A DNA stretch of 64,000 bases from Selenomonadaceae bacterium (lineage in GTDB: Bacteria > Bacillota > Negativicutes > Selenomonadales > Selenomonadaceae): the NCBI GenBank assembly GCA_017614505.1, contig JAGABT010000007.1, positions 62,001 to 126,000 of the forward strand. Direction: 5' to 3'. The stretch's first letter is position 1; every line of letters begins with the position of its first letter. The notes below the pieces were generated by a model. The model was not told where the DNA came from and did not search any database. It saw nothing but the letters and a program-made list of their open reading frames with translations. This document shows, one piece after another, positions 1-7,716 of the stretch. The translations under genes and the position numbers were made by a program.

Positions 1-456
1 CAAATGATTTGAGCCGTGAGCAATTCTGCTGTGGCACTTCAGACAATCGTCCTGCGAGCCGCCAGGCGCCGTGCTGACGTAGGACATCGTGGATTCGTGG
101 CAGCGCAGGCAGTTTTCGCTGACCATTTTCCGCGCGTCATTGCTCAGCTTGATTTTCGCCGGATAGTCGCGGATAACTTCGTGGTACATGTCGACCATAC
201 CCGTGCGCCCTTTTTCAATCAGGTAGTGCGGAAAATTGTCGTGCGGCAGGTGACATTCCACGCAATCCTGTTCGCGGTGGCTGGAGACTGCGAAAGTCGC
301 CGCCTCGTGTTTCATCGAATGACACTGCCCGCAGAAAGTTTTCGTCCCGCTGAAATGCAGGAAAAAATTTGTGACGCCAATCGCCGCCACGCCGAGTACG
401 AAACCGCCAGCTATGCATTTTAGTGTATGTTTTTCGAGTAAATCTTTGAAATTCAT
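1..456 (-). CDS. nrfH: NrfH/NapC-type tetraheme cytochrome c, membrane anchor of nitrite reductase (3' end outside window)
   Basis: 152 codons are visible, starting at ATG 456 behind the strong site GGAGAGGAGGTAAGGCG; the frame is still open at the window edge, so the C-terminus is missing. An N-terminal membrane helix (about residues 13-35) is followed by four CXXCH haem sites: CGQCH, CVECH, CLRCH and CLKCH. The first reads CGQCHSM, with the methionine typical of the NrfH family. NrfH anchors the NrfA nitrite reductase to the membrane and passes it electrons from quinol, so nrfA is expected just outside the window. The gene lies downstream of ccmF on the same strand, which fits a need for cytochrome c maturation. 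NapC/NirT paralogues are the main alternative. Confidence 0.85.
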   Translation of the reverse strand, partial: MNFKDLLEKHTLKCIAGGFVLGVAAIGVTNFFLHFSGTKTFCGQCHSMKHEAATFAVSSHREQDCVECHLPHDNFPHYLIEKGRTGMVDMYHEVIRDYPAKIKLSNDARKMVSENCLRCHESTMSYVSTAPGGSQDDCLKCHSRIAHGSNHL

Positions 457-494
457 CGCCTTACCTCCTCTCCTGAAAATTTTACTACACCAGC

Positions 495-701
495 TTAAAC
501 CTCCTTGTCCAAGAATTTTTGCAGTCTGTCCGCGAATCTGCCAACGTGCAGACCGTCAACGAATGAATTAAACGCCGTGTCGATTTTGTCGAAGAGTACG
601 ACCGCGCCGTCCAAAAATCTGTAGCGGAAATTTTCAATTTCGCCGATTATTTTTTCACCGCCGCCAGAGTTCCCGCGCAAATCGCCGCCGCGCTCAGCCA
701 T
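495..701 (-). CDS. Small uncharacterised protein between ccmF and nrfH
   Basis: A 68-codon frame fills the gap between ccmF and nrfH. Its first 55 bases overlap the end of ccmF in another frame. The part outside ccmF reads like real protein (acidic/aromatic, with segments such as FRYRFLDGAVVLFDKIDTAF) and uses codons like its neighbours. No convincing ribosome binding site precedes ATG 701, so translation would have to be coupled to ccmF or start at an internal TTG. I do not recognise a family. It occupies a spot where other ccm operons sometimes carry small accessory genes, but it does not look like CcmD, having no hydrophobic helix. Confidence 0.35.
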   Translation of the reverse strand: MAERGGDLRGNSGGGEKIIGEIENFRYRFLDGAVVLFDKIDTAFNSFVDGLHVGRFADRLQKFLDKEV

Positions 702-2485
702 AAAAGCCAGATTAGCGGTTTCGTGCTGACTGTCGTTGTGACTGGTACCGCGGAAATTTCTGCCAGCGCCGGTAATATTTCTAAGCGCGCCTTCAGTTTG
801 TCGCCGGATATTCCAGTTAGCCGGACGCGCCGCCGCCCTCCAAGAATCTCAATCGCGCTGGAACTGCCGCCGTCCGCCGTAACTTCAATCTGCGGCTCAA
901 TCGTCTCGGTCTGAACGCCGTCGGTAACTTCGATTTTCGCGCTGGCTCGAACTGGATTATTTTCCGCGTCGTAGGAAATTTCAGCGCTGTCGAAAGTGTA
1001 GCCGAGCTCTCCGTCCATTGCGAATCTGCCGCGCTCAAGGATAATTTCCTGCGCGAGAATATTTTTAGGCGGGTGCGGCGCCAGATAAACGTCGCCGGAA
1101 ATATTTTTGAGAATGGCAGGCTCGCGGGCGGCGTCTTCACCGTTGCCGCGAAGTTTTGTCAAAGCCCGCACTTCCTGCCCGTCGACGCTGTACACGTAAA
1201 ATTTCTGCCGCGCTTCAATAATCTGCCCGCTGTAAATAATCCTGTGACCGGCAAGCTCAGTTTCAACGCCGTTGGCAAGCTCCGCCGTTACAGTTTCGCC
1301 GCTCGAAGAAATTACCACCGCCGCCAGTCCAAATACAAATCCCGCGTGCGCAATTTTTCCGCCGAGGCTCATTCTGAATTTCGCCAGCGAATAAACTGCC
1401 AGCGCGAATAAAACTGCCGCGATTGGCGCCGTGCTTTTAACGTAAAATTCTTCGCCGACCGCCGCCGGATTTTCCAGTGCCAGCGTGAACAGCGGCATTG
1501 ACATTCCCAGCCACACGATAACCGCCACGAAAATCAGCAACAGCATTCCCAGCAAGACTACGAACGCCGGTTCGCTGTACCTTTCGTACATTCTGCCCGT
1601 CGGAAAATTTTTCGCCTTGACGAAGATTATCGCTAAGCCGCCGATTAAAACCAGCGCGTCCGCCAGCGCTGTCGTCAAGCCTACGTCCGAGCCCGCGAAT
1701 GAGTGTACCGAGAAATCGCCCAAAATTCCCGAACGCGTCAGGAACGTGCCGTAAATTACCAGCGAATACGTGAACACCGCCGCGATATGCGCCAGCGGCA
1801 GCACGGCTGATTTTTTCTGCGCGAGGTTTATCAAATGCAGCAGCACCGCGCTCAGCAGCCACGGTACCAGCGACGAATTTTCCACGGGGTCCCACGCCCA
1901 GTATCCGCCCCAGCCCAGTACTTTGTACGCCCAGTAGCCGCCGATAAATATTCCAGCGCCGAGTAAGCTCCACGCCACCAGCGTCCACTTTCGCGCAGGT
2001 TCCAGCCAGCTTTTCGACGCCGCAGATTTGAACAGCGCGCCAATACTCAGCGACAGCGGCACCGCCAGCAGTGCGTAGCCCGCGAAAATTACCGGCGGAT
2101 GTATCGCCATCCAGAAATCCTGCAGCAGCGGGTTCAAGCCCACGCCTTCTGAAACTTCCACGGGATTTGGCGCGAACGGGCTGTTTGCCAGCACGAAAAT
2201 TATCAGCAGCAGTTCCAGCGCGAAATAAACTGCCAGCGCCGGAGCCGGAGTTTTTCTGAAAACCAGCACCAGTCCAGCCAGCGCGTGAATCAGCAGCCAT
2301 AGCAGGAATGAGCCCTGCTGTCCCGCCCAGAACGCCGAAATTTTGTACAGCGTCGGCAGTTGCGTTGACGAATACGCCGCCACGTACTGTACGCTGAAAT
2401 CGTCCGTGAAAATTAAAATCCACAGGTACAGGCTCGCCGCCGTCACCGCCGCTGCTGAAATTGCGCCGAAAATTTTCCAGTTCAT
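647..2485 (-). CDS. ccmF: Cytochrome c haem lyase subunit CcmF
   Basis: 612 residues. ATG 2485 overlaps the ccmE stop as ATGA, with GAGGGACAG upstream; a longer start at 2518 would run deeper into ccmE. CcmF is the large polytopic membrane protein of system I that attaches haem to apocytochrome c outside the membrane. The tryptophan-rich WWD motif is clear (WGGYWAWDPVENSSLVPWL), and many membrane helices, a large extracytoplasmic region (about residues 410-560) and a last helix near the C-terminus follow the family pattern. It is the penultimate gene of the ccm block and lies just before nrfH. No ccmH or ccmG follows, so the lyase seems to be reduced compared with the enterobacterial complex. 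Confidence 0.95.
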   Translation of the reverse strand: MNWKIFGAISAAAVTAASLYLWILIFTDDFSVQYVAAYSSTQLPTLYKISAFWAGQQGSFLLWLLIHALAGLVLVFRKTPAPALAVYFALELLLIIFVLANSPFAPNPVEVSEGVGLNPLLQDFWMAIHPPVIFAGYALLAVPLSLSIGALFKSAASKSWLEPARKWTLVAWSLLGAGIFIGGYWAYKVLGWGGYWAWDPVENSSLVPWLLSAVLLHLINLAQKKSAVLPLAHIAAVFTYSLVIYGTFLTRSGILGDFSVHSFAGSDVGLTTALADALVLIGGLAIIFVKAKNFPTGRMYERYSEPAFVVLLGMLLLIFVAVIVWLGMSMPLFTLALENPAAVGEEFYVKSTAPIAAVLFALAVYSLAKFRMSLGGKIAHAGFVFGLAAVVISSSGETVTAELANGVETELAGHRIIYSGQIIEARQKFYVYSVDGQEVRALTKLRGNGEDAAREPAILKNISGDVYLAPHPPKNILAQEIILERGRFAMDGELGYTFDSAEISYDAENNPVRASAKIEVTDGVQTETIEPQIEVTADGGSSSAIEILGGRRRVRLTGISGDKLKARLEILPALAEISAVPVTTTVSTKPLIWLLWLSAAAICAGTLAAVKK

Positions 2486-2853
2486 TGCGGCTTCTGTCCC
2501 TCGTACTTCGACGGACATTTAATCAGCAGTTTTTTCGCGCGGAAAGTTTCCTCCTCCGCGTCGTACTTCCCGACGGCGACAATGTGATAGGCTTCGTCGA
2601 ACTGGTCGGGCTTGACGCCGGTAAATCTTACTGGCAGAATCTCGCCGGTTTCCTCGTCGCGCAGATTGAAAATAAATTCGCTGTCGACCTGACGCGGCTC
2701 AAAATTTTCATCGCGCAGACCTTTAACCTGAACGCTGCCAGTCGCGGCTGTGGCTTCGGCAATGCTAACGTAAGGCGTCACGCTTTCGCTCAGATTCATT
2801 CCGGCGTAAACGATAAATCCAGCCAGCATCGCCGCAAGGAAAACCTTTCGCAT
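2482..2853 (-). CDS. ccmE: Cytochrome c-type biogenesis haem chaperone CcmE, cysteine (CXXXY) variant
   Basis: 123 residues from ATG 2853 (GAGGTGG five bases upstream; GTG 2862 overlaps that site and is less likely). There is one N-terminal membrane helix, then an OB-fold domain. CcmE holds haem covalently in the periplasm and hands it to CcmF. The usual haem-binding His in HDENY is absent; at the same place the sequence reads KCPSKYEG, that is a CXXXY motif. That variant is known from Desulfovibrio and archaea, in Ccm systems that also lack CcmG and CcmH, as this operon does. The gene overlaps ccmF by four bases. Confidence 0.93.
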   Translation of the reverse strand: MRKVFLAAMLAGFIVYAGMNLSESVTPYVSIAEATAATGSVQVKGLRDENFEPRQVDSEFIFNLRDEETGEILPVRFTGVKPDQFDEAYHIVAVGKYDAEEETFRAKKLLIKCPSKYEGQKPQ

Positions 2854-2899
2854 AAGCACCACCTCACGATAAATTTTCTGAAAATTAAATTCGCCGCGT

Positions 2900-3505
2900 T
2901 CAGGTTTTTTCCTTCATTAAGCGCCAGAAAATAAGCGTTGCGTCCAAAACCGCCGCCAGCAGTACCGCCAAAAATTCCGCGTCCATTTCGAGCCTGCCCG
3001 CCGAATTTAGTACCGGCTCTGGGTGCAGCGAAAAGTACATGCGCGGCAGTATGAATACCAGAAACGGCACCGTCAGCACGCTCAGCAGCGAGTACACCGC
3101 CGAAACTTTCGCGCGCGCTTTTTCATTGGGAACCGCCGCCCGCAATGTCAAATACGCGCCGTAAATTAAAATCAGCACGAAAATTGTCGTCTGCCGCGGG
3201 TCCCAGTTCCAGTACGCGCCCCATGTCAGCTTGCTGAAAATCGCCCCGCTTACCGTCGCCAGAATCACGAATATAAATCCCAGCCGCGCCGCTCTTGCGC
3301 TTAGCTCGTCGAATTTCATTTCGCCAGTTCGCAGAAATTTCGCCGCGTAAAATGCGCTCACGAAAAATCCCACGACTGATACCCATGCCGCCGGTACGTG
3401 GAAAAATATTATTTTCGCCAGCTCGCCCAAGCCCTGCACCGGCGGTACGAAAAAAATTATCGCCGCGATTATCGTTGCAGTTAAAAAAATTATCAGCTTC
3501 CACAT
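2900..3505 (-). CDS. ccmC: Haem handling protein CcmC
   Basis: 201 residues with six predicted membrane helices. The WWD motif WGAYWNWDPRQTT lies at about residues 94-106, with flanking histidines (FFHVPAAW near 35 and SLHPEP near 159) that in the family ligate haem. CcmC presents haem to CcmE in the ABC-driven step of system I. The protein is a little shorter than the usual 240 or so residues. The ribosome binding site before ATG 3505 is weak. The gene is separated from ccmB by 170 bases holding a dispersed repeat in the opposite orientation, which may affect read-through from ccmAB. Confidence 0.93.
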   Translation of the reverse strand: MWKLIIFLTATIIAAIIFFVPPVQGLGELAKIIFFHVPAAWVSVVGFFVSAFYAAKFLRTGEMKFDELSARAARLGFIFVILATVSGAIFSKLTWGAYWNWDPRQTTIFVLILIYGAYLTLRAAVPNEKARAKVSAVYSLLSVLTVPFLVFILPRMYFSLHPEPVLNSAGRLEMDAEFLAVLLAAVLDATLIFWRLMKEKT

Positions 3506-3530
3506 TCTAAATCAGTCCAGGTTTATTTAT

Positions 3531-3663
3531 TTCAGCATTTCTTTCGAGAAAGAAACGCTGGCAAAGAAAGCTGGGCCGCATAGGTCGCATCCGGCGACCT
3601 GTGACGGCCCGCGCGCCGTCCATGGCGCGCTTCTTAAGCGCGTGCGTCCATGGGCGGCCTCTT
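3531..3663 (+). repeat. Dispersed three-hairpin repeat, copy A
   Basis: The copy starts TTCAGCATTTCTTTC. Hairpin 1 is TTTCTTTCGAGAAAGAAA. Hairpin 2 is a nested stem, GGCCGCATAGGTCGC pairing with GCGACCT...GGCC. Hairpin 3 is GCGCGCC-GTCCAT-GGCGCGC. One extra module (CTTAAGCGCGTGCGTCCATG) follows. The copy sits between ccmC and ccmB, opposite to the direction of ccm transcription. Five other copies occur in the window. Confidence 0.9.
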
Positions 3664-3675
3664 CATTTGCATATT

Positions 3676-4338
3676 TCAATCTAAAAAGTCATACAGTATC
3701 GACGACGCTACTGTCAAAATTGCGTCGTAAAAAATCATCGCCAGCAAAAATTCCGGCGCAAATTCCGCGCCAGTCAGCGCCGCCTCCGTCAGACTTATCG
3801 CCGGTAAAAATATCGGCAGCGTCACTGGGAACAGCAAAATCGGGAACAAGCCGCCCTTCGTCGACGCCGAAACCGTGAGCGCTGCCGTAAGCGTTCCTGC
3901 CGCCGCAATTCCAGTTAAACCCAGTAAAATCGTCGCCAGCAACAAAAAAATCTGCGCGACCGCCGCGTCGAACAAAATCAAAAACACCGGCAATAAAAAA
4001 ATCGTCAGCGCCAGCAGCGACGCCAGCGTAAACGCCATTTTGCCGAACAGGACTGCCTGCGGAGCCGCGTAGAGTTTCAGCGTTGCCAGAGTGCCCGCCG
4101 CCGCTTCGTCCTCAAATGTGCCGGAAATTCCTGCGCCCGCCGCGAAAAATATCACGACCCACAGCAAAGCTGCCAGCAGTTTCGGTTCGATTAAAATTCC
4201 GCCGACCGATAAACTCATGCTGGCTATCGCTGTCAGCGAGAACATCGCCATTGCCGCGAACGCCGCCCGCCTGCGCAGTCCGACCAGAAAATCTTTATGA
4301 AAAATCGCCGCCGCCTGCAGGAAGTTCGATAACTTCAT
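3676..4338 (-). CDS. ccmB: Haem exporter ABC permease CcmB
   Basis: 220 residues from ATG 4338, preceded by GGAGG at a seven-base distance. The gene overlaps the end of ccmA by 44 bases; an open frame extends further upstream but lies inside ccmA. Six hydrophobic segments and the phrase GTFEDEAAAGTLATLKLYA match the CcmB/ABC-2 family, where the loop contacts the ATPase. With CcmA and CcmC it forms the ABC complex that releases haem-loaded CcmE. Confidence 0.92.
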   Translation of the reverse strand: MKLSNFLQAAAIFHKDFLVGLRRRAAFAAMAMFSLTAIASMSLSVGGILIEPKLLAALLWVVIFFAAGAGISGTFEDEAAAGTLATLKLYAAPQAVLFGKMAFTLASLLALTIFLLPVFLILFDAAVAQIFLLLATILLGLTGIAAAGTLTAALTVSASTKGGLFPILLFPVTLPIFLPAISLTEAALTGAEFAPEFLLAMIFYDAILTVASSILYDFLD

Positions 4339-4894
4339 CGCAAACCTCCAAGTCTGCCGCGTCATTCGTCGCCAGCAGAATAATTTTGCCGCCACGCGCG
4401 CCGCTTTTAATTTCGCGCAGGAAAATTTCCCTGCCAGCTTCGTCAAGATTTGAAGTCGGCTCGTCCAAAATCCAAACGTCAGCGTCGACGGCAAGCAGTA
4501 TCGCAAATTTCAGGCGCTGGCGCATGCCGGTAGAAAAATCGCCCGCGCGAATTTCAGTTTCAAAGTCAACGCCGACGCGCCTGCCGAGCTCAGCGGGGTT
4601 GATATTTTTGCCGCGCAGTTTTGCGAAGAAGTTCAGATTTTCGGCGGCGGTAAGGGCGTCATAGATTTTCATTTCTGGCGTGACAGCGGCGACGGTCTGA
4701 GCGCCGTGGATATTGACTTCACCGGTGTCGGGCTTTAAAATTTTCGCGGCGAGCTTGAGGAGCGTAGATTTGCCGGAACCGTTGCGCCCGATAACGCCGA
4801 CAACTTTACCGGCGGAAAATTCGAGCGTAAGATTTTTGAAAAGTTCGCGGCGCCCAAAACTCAGGCTTACGCTTTCGAGACGAATTTTATTCAT
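4295..4894 (-). CDS. ccmA: Haem exporter ABC ATPase CcmA
   Basis: 199 residues from ATG 4894. Walker A is GRNGSGKST (about residues 36-44). The signature region reads FSTGMRQRLKFA, a CcmA-like departure from LSGGQ. Walker B is DVWILDEPTSNLD. It powers the CcmABC complex. It is the first gene of the operon. No Shine-Dalgarno precedes the ATG; instead a TATAAT ends only six bases upstream, which suggests that the mRNA starts at or next to the start codon. Confidence 0.92.
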   Translation of the reverse strand: MNKIRLESVSLSFGRRELFKNLTLEFSAGKVVGVIGRNGSGKSTLLKLAAKILKPDTGEVNIHGAQTVAAVTPEMKIYDALTAAENLNFFAKLRGKNINPAELGRRVGVDFETEIRAGDFSTGMRQRLKFAILLAVDADVWILDEPTSNLDEAGREIFLREIKSGARGGKIILLATNDAADLEVCDEVIELPAGGGDFS

Positions 4895-4900
4895 AGAGTG

Positions 4901-4930
4901 ATTATAAAGGCTTGCAACGGGGGCGGTCAA
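4901..4930 (-). promoter_or_regulatory. Promoter of the ccm operon, probably leaderless
   Basis: On the minus strand TTGACC (4930-4925) and TATAAT (4906-4901) are 18 bases apart. The -10 box ends six bases before the ccmA ATG, so +1 would fall at about the A of the start codon. The divergent CLC gene starts 20 bases beyond the -35 box. Confidence 0.7.
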
Positions 4931-4949
4931 GATTTTCGCGAGGCGGCAA

Positions 4950-6215
4950 ATGTTCCGAGTGCGACTGCTATTCGAGGGGCTGGCGGTCGGAATTTTCACG
5001 GGCGTAGTGGTAACGGCGATACGAATTTTGCTGGACGCGGCGGATATTATGCGCCCGCATTGGTTCCAGCATTTAAGCGCGGTGAAATTTTTCGTGACGG
5101 TCTGCGCGGTAATTTGCGTGGCGAAATTTCTGGCGCGGGCGATAGAGTTCGACCGGCAGGTAGCTGGGAGCGGCGTCCCGCAAATCAAGGGAATACTTCA
5201 GGGCGTGGCGACGATGACGGAGCCGCTGAGATTAATCGTGCTGAAATTCACGGCGACGGTTTTAGCGATAGGCGCGGGAATGTCTTTGGGGCGCGCGGGC
5301 GTAAGCGTACAGTTTGGCGCATGCGTAGGGAATTTTTTCGGTAAAATATTTCACCGAGGACACAGCGAAATCGAGCGGGGAATTTTGCTGACGGCGGGCG
5401 CAGGCGCGGGCTTGGCGGCGATATTCAACGCGCCGCTGGCTGGAATAATTTTCTGCGTGGAGGAACTGCACAGGAAATTCACGCCGGAAGTTTTAGTGGC
5501 GACGCTGACGGCGGCGGTCTCGGCGTCGGCGGTCGTCAATCTGGTTTTCGGAGTGCAGCCGATTTTCGCGGAGATAAGCGCGATACCGGCGGTCGTGCCG
5601 GAATTTCTGAACGTGCTGCATTTCGTCGCGCTGGGAATATTTTTGGGCGTAGTCGGCGTAATTTTCACGCGGACGATGATTCTCGCGCTGGACGTTTATG
5701 ACCGGCTGGAAATTTTCGGGACGCGCAGATTTTTAATTCCACTGGCTTTGACGATACCGCTCGGCGTAACTTTGCCGGAAGTTCTGGGCTGCGGAAATGT
5801 TTTGGTGAACGAAATTTTGAGCGAAGAATTTGTACTTGGGGCGACGCTGATATTTTTCGCGGGAAAATTTTTATTCACGCTGATAAGTTTTGGAACGGGC
5901 GCGCCAGGCGGAGTATTCCTGCCGCTGTTGACGCTGGGAGCGCTGGGCGGGAGCATTTACGCGGATATTGGCGTCGCGCTGGGATTATTCGGCGCGGAAT
6001 GGTCGACGCTCTTGATAATTTTCGGAATGGCGGCGATGTTCGCGGCGGTCGTCAAAGCGCCGGTGACGGGCAGCATTTTAATCATGGAAATTACGGGGCA
6101 GTTTTCGTACTTGCTGATGCTGACAGTCGTAGCGGGCGCGGCGTTCATGACGGCGGATTTACTGGGCGGCGAGCCGATTTTCTCAGCGCTTTTAAATCGC
6201 AAGCCCAAATCTTGA
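4950..6215 (+). CDS. CLC-family chloride channel or transporter lacking the gating glutamate
   Basis: 421 residues, about ten or more membrane helices. Filter motifs of the CLC family are present: GSGVP (73-77), GAPGGVFLP near 310, and NAPLAG followed by CVEELH (near 160-174), the latter including the internal proton glutamate. The third signature, normally GREGP, reads GRAGV (114-118), so the external gating glutamate is replaced by Ala116; the central tyrosine of the C-terminal filter helix also appears to be Phe (GQFSYLL). A channel-like or otherwise altered transport mode is possible. There is no CBS domain. GAGG precedes ATG 4950. The gene is divergent from the ccm operon. Confidence 0.9.
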   Translation: MFRVRLLFEGLAVGIFTGVVVTAIRILLDAADIMRPHWFQHLSAVKFFVTVCAVICVAKFLARAIEFDRQVAGSGVPQIKGILQGVATMTEPLRLIVLKFTATVLAIGAGMSLGRAGVSVQFGACVGNFFGKIFHRGHSEIERGILLTAGAGAGLAAIFNAPLAGIIFCVEELHRKFTPEVLVATLTAAVSASAVVNLVFGVQPIFAEISAIPAVVPEFLNVLHFVALGIFLGVVGVIFTRTMILALDVYDRLEIFGTRRFLIPLALTIPLGVTLPEVLGCGNVLVNEILSEEFVLGATLIFFAGKFLFTLISFGTGAPGGVFLPLLTLGALGGSIYADIGVALGLFGAEWSTLLIIFGMAAMFAAVVKAPVTGSILIMEITGQFSYLLMLTVVAGAAFMTADLLGGEPIFSALLNRKPKS

Positions 6216-6240
6216 TAAAAAAATACTCCCCCGCTATAAT
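6212..6240 (+). promoter_or_regulatory. Sigma-70-type promoter of the coiled-coil protein gene
   Basis: TTGATA (6212-6217) and TATAAT (6235-6240) are separated by 17 bases. The -35 box overlaps the CLC stop codon. An AGGGAGGTGAT binding site and ATG 6266 follow. Confidence 0.8.
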
Positions 6241-6265
6241 CAGTTCAGCAAGGGAGGTGATTATC

Positions 6266-6667
6266 ATGGCAGATTTGGAAAACCGCGTGGGACAGCTCGA
6301 AACGCGCGTCAGCGTTATTGAGACGAAAGTTGACGCGTTCATTCAGGAAATGCGCGACTTCAAAACGGAAATGCGCCAGCAAAATGAAATGCGCGCGGCA
6401 GAAATTGCTGAACTTCGCGAACAGCGTGAAAAAGACGCCGCCAGGCACGAAGCCGACATGAAGGAAATTCGCAAAAGTCAGGCAGCCGACATGAAGGAAC
6501 TTCGTCAAAAACAGGAAGCCGACATGAGAGAAATTCGCAACAGTATTGACGGTATGGGCAAACACGTCCGCAACATAGCCATTGCCGCAATCGTCGGAAT
6601 TGGTGCGATTGGAGCCGCCGTCATCGGCTTTATTTATACCATGGCGCCAAAAGCCATCGGCGGTTAA
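6266..6667 (+). CDS. Coiled-coil protein with C-terminal membrane anchor
   Basis: 133 residues from ATG 6266 with a near-perfect AGGGAGGTGAT site. Residues 1-100 are highly charged and heptad-like, and include three near-copies of an 11-residue unit (HEADMKEIRKS, AADMKELRQKQ, EADMREIRNS). A single hydrophobic helix follows (about 105-127, IAIAAIVGIGAIGAAVIGFI), then a short tail. The plan resembles small phage/holin-associated or DUF1640-like tail-anchored coiled coils, but I do not recognise a family. It has its own promoter and terminator, so it is a single-gene unit. Confidence 0.8.
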   Translation: MADLENRVGQLETRVSVIETKVDAFIQEMRDFKTEMRQQNEMRAAEIAELREQREKDAARHEADMKEIRKSQAADMKELRQKQEADMREIRNSIDGMGKHVRNIAIAAIVGIGAIGAAVIGFIYTMAPKAIGG

Positions 6668-6692
6668 TTTAAAATCGCCGTATTTGTTTTTC

Positions 6693-6726
6693 AAGCTCCG
6701 CTCACTACAGCGCGAGCTTTTTTCTT
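6693..6726 (+). terminator. Rho-independent terminator
   Basis: AAGCTCCGC pairs with GCGCGAGCTT around a short loop, followed by a T-rich run (TTTTCTTTT). Confidence 0.75.
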
Positions 6727-6827
6727 TTGTTAAGATACCACAGCCGCGCTGATTTTGCAAGCCGAAAAAGGAAATTTTTCTGCCGCGTTGTATATTACGC
6801 TTGATAAAAATTTTTGGGGGAATCTCA

Positions 6828-7703
6828 ATGATAAGGAAAGGAATAATTTTAGCGGGCGGCTCCGGCACGCGCCTTTACCCGCTGACGGAAGTCGTCTCCA
6901 AACAGCTGATGCCGGTCTACGATAAGCCGATGATTTACTACCCGCTGTCAGCTTTAATGCTCGCCGGTATCCGCGAAATTCTGGTAATCAATACGCCGCA
7001 GGACAGCCCGCTCTTCCAGAAACTGCTCGGCGACGGCTCACAGCTTGGTTTGAAAATTTCCTACGCGGTTCAGCCGAAGCCGGAAGGTCTCGCGCAGGCT
7101 TTTTTAATTGGCGAAGAATTTATCGCTGACGAAAGCTGCGCGCTGGTGCTGGGCGACAATATTTTTTACGGCGCGAATTTCGCTAAGCTTGTCCAGCGGG
7201 CGGCGGCTAACGACGACGGCGCCACGGTTTTCGCCTACTACGTGAACGACCCCGAAAGTTACGGCGTTGTCGAATTTGAGCGCGAAACCGGCAAAGCGGT
7301 CAGCCTCGAAGAAAAGCCCAAAAATCCCCGCTCGAATTACGCCGTGACTGGCTTGTATTTTTACGATAAAGATATTGTCGACGTGGCGAAATCGATTAAA
7401 CCTTCGGCGCGCGGCGAGCTTGAAATTACTGACGTGAACAAGGTTTATCTTGAGCGCGGGAAATTGCGCGTAGAAATTATGCGGCGCGGTTACGCCTGGC
7501 TCGATACTGGGACTCACGAATCACTTTTGCAGGCGAGTTCCTTCGTGCATACCGTTCAGACGCGGCAGGGCTTGAAAATTTCCTGTATCGAAGAAATTGC
7601 CTACCGCATGGGCTACATTGACGCCGAACAGCTTTTGAAACTTGCGGAGCCGCTCGCTAAGAATGAGTACGGAAAGTATTTGCAGCGGCTGGCGCGTGAC
7701 TGA
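6828..7703 (+). CDS. rfbA: Glucose-1-phosphate thymidylyltransferase (RmlA)
   Basis: 291 residues. ATG 6828 follows GGGGGA; an in-frame ATG at 6801 has no good site. It couples glucose-1-phosphate and dTTP to dTDP-glucose. The nucleotide-binding motif [11 protein letters not shown] lies at about residues 10-20; [25 protein letters not shown] and [13 protein letters not shown] follow as in RmlA. It opens an operon with rfbC and rfbB for dTDP-4-keto-6-deoxy sugars used in surface glycans. The next gene starts 13 bases after its stop. Confidence 0.96.
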   Translation: MIRKGIILAGGSGTRLYPLTEVVSKQLMPVYDKPMIYYPLSALMLAGIREILVINTPQDSPLFQKLLGDGSQLGLKISYAVQPKPEGLAQAFLIGEEFIADESCALVLGDNIFYGANFAKLVQRAAANDDGATVFAYYVNDPESYGVVEFERETGKAVSLEEKPKNPRSNYAVTGLYFYDKDIVDVAKSIKPSARGELEITDVNKVYLERGKLRVEIMRRGYAWLDTGTHESLLQASSFVHTVQTRQGLKISCIEEIAYRMGYIDAEQLLKLAEPLAKNEYGKYLQRLARD

Positions 7704-7716
7704 GGAGGAAAAAATT

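Noticed and set aside
4895..5188. N-terminal extension of CcmA upstream of 4894
   Set aside because: The extension is antisense to the CLC coding region, has no ABC similarity and crosses a good promoter.
5999..6265. Longer N-terminus for the coiled-coil protein
   Set aside because: It overlaps the CLC gene in another frame, while a consensus promoter and AGGGAGGTGAT site sit directly before ATG 6266.
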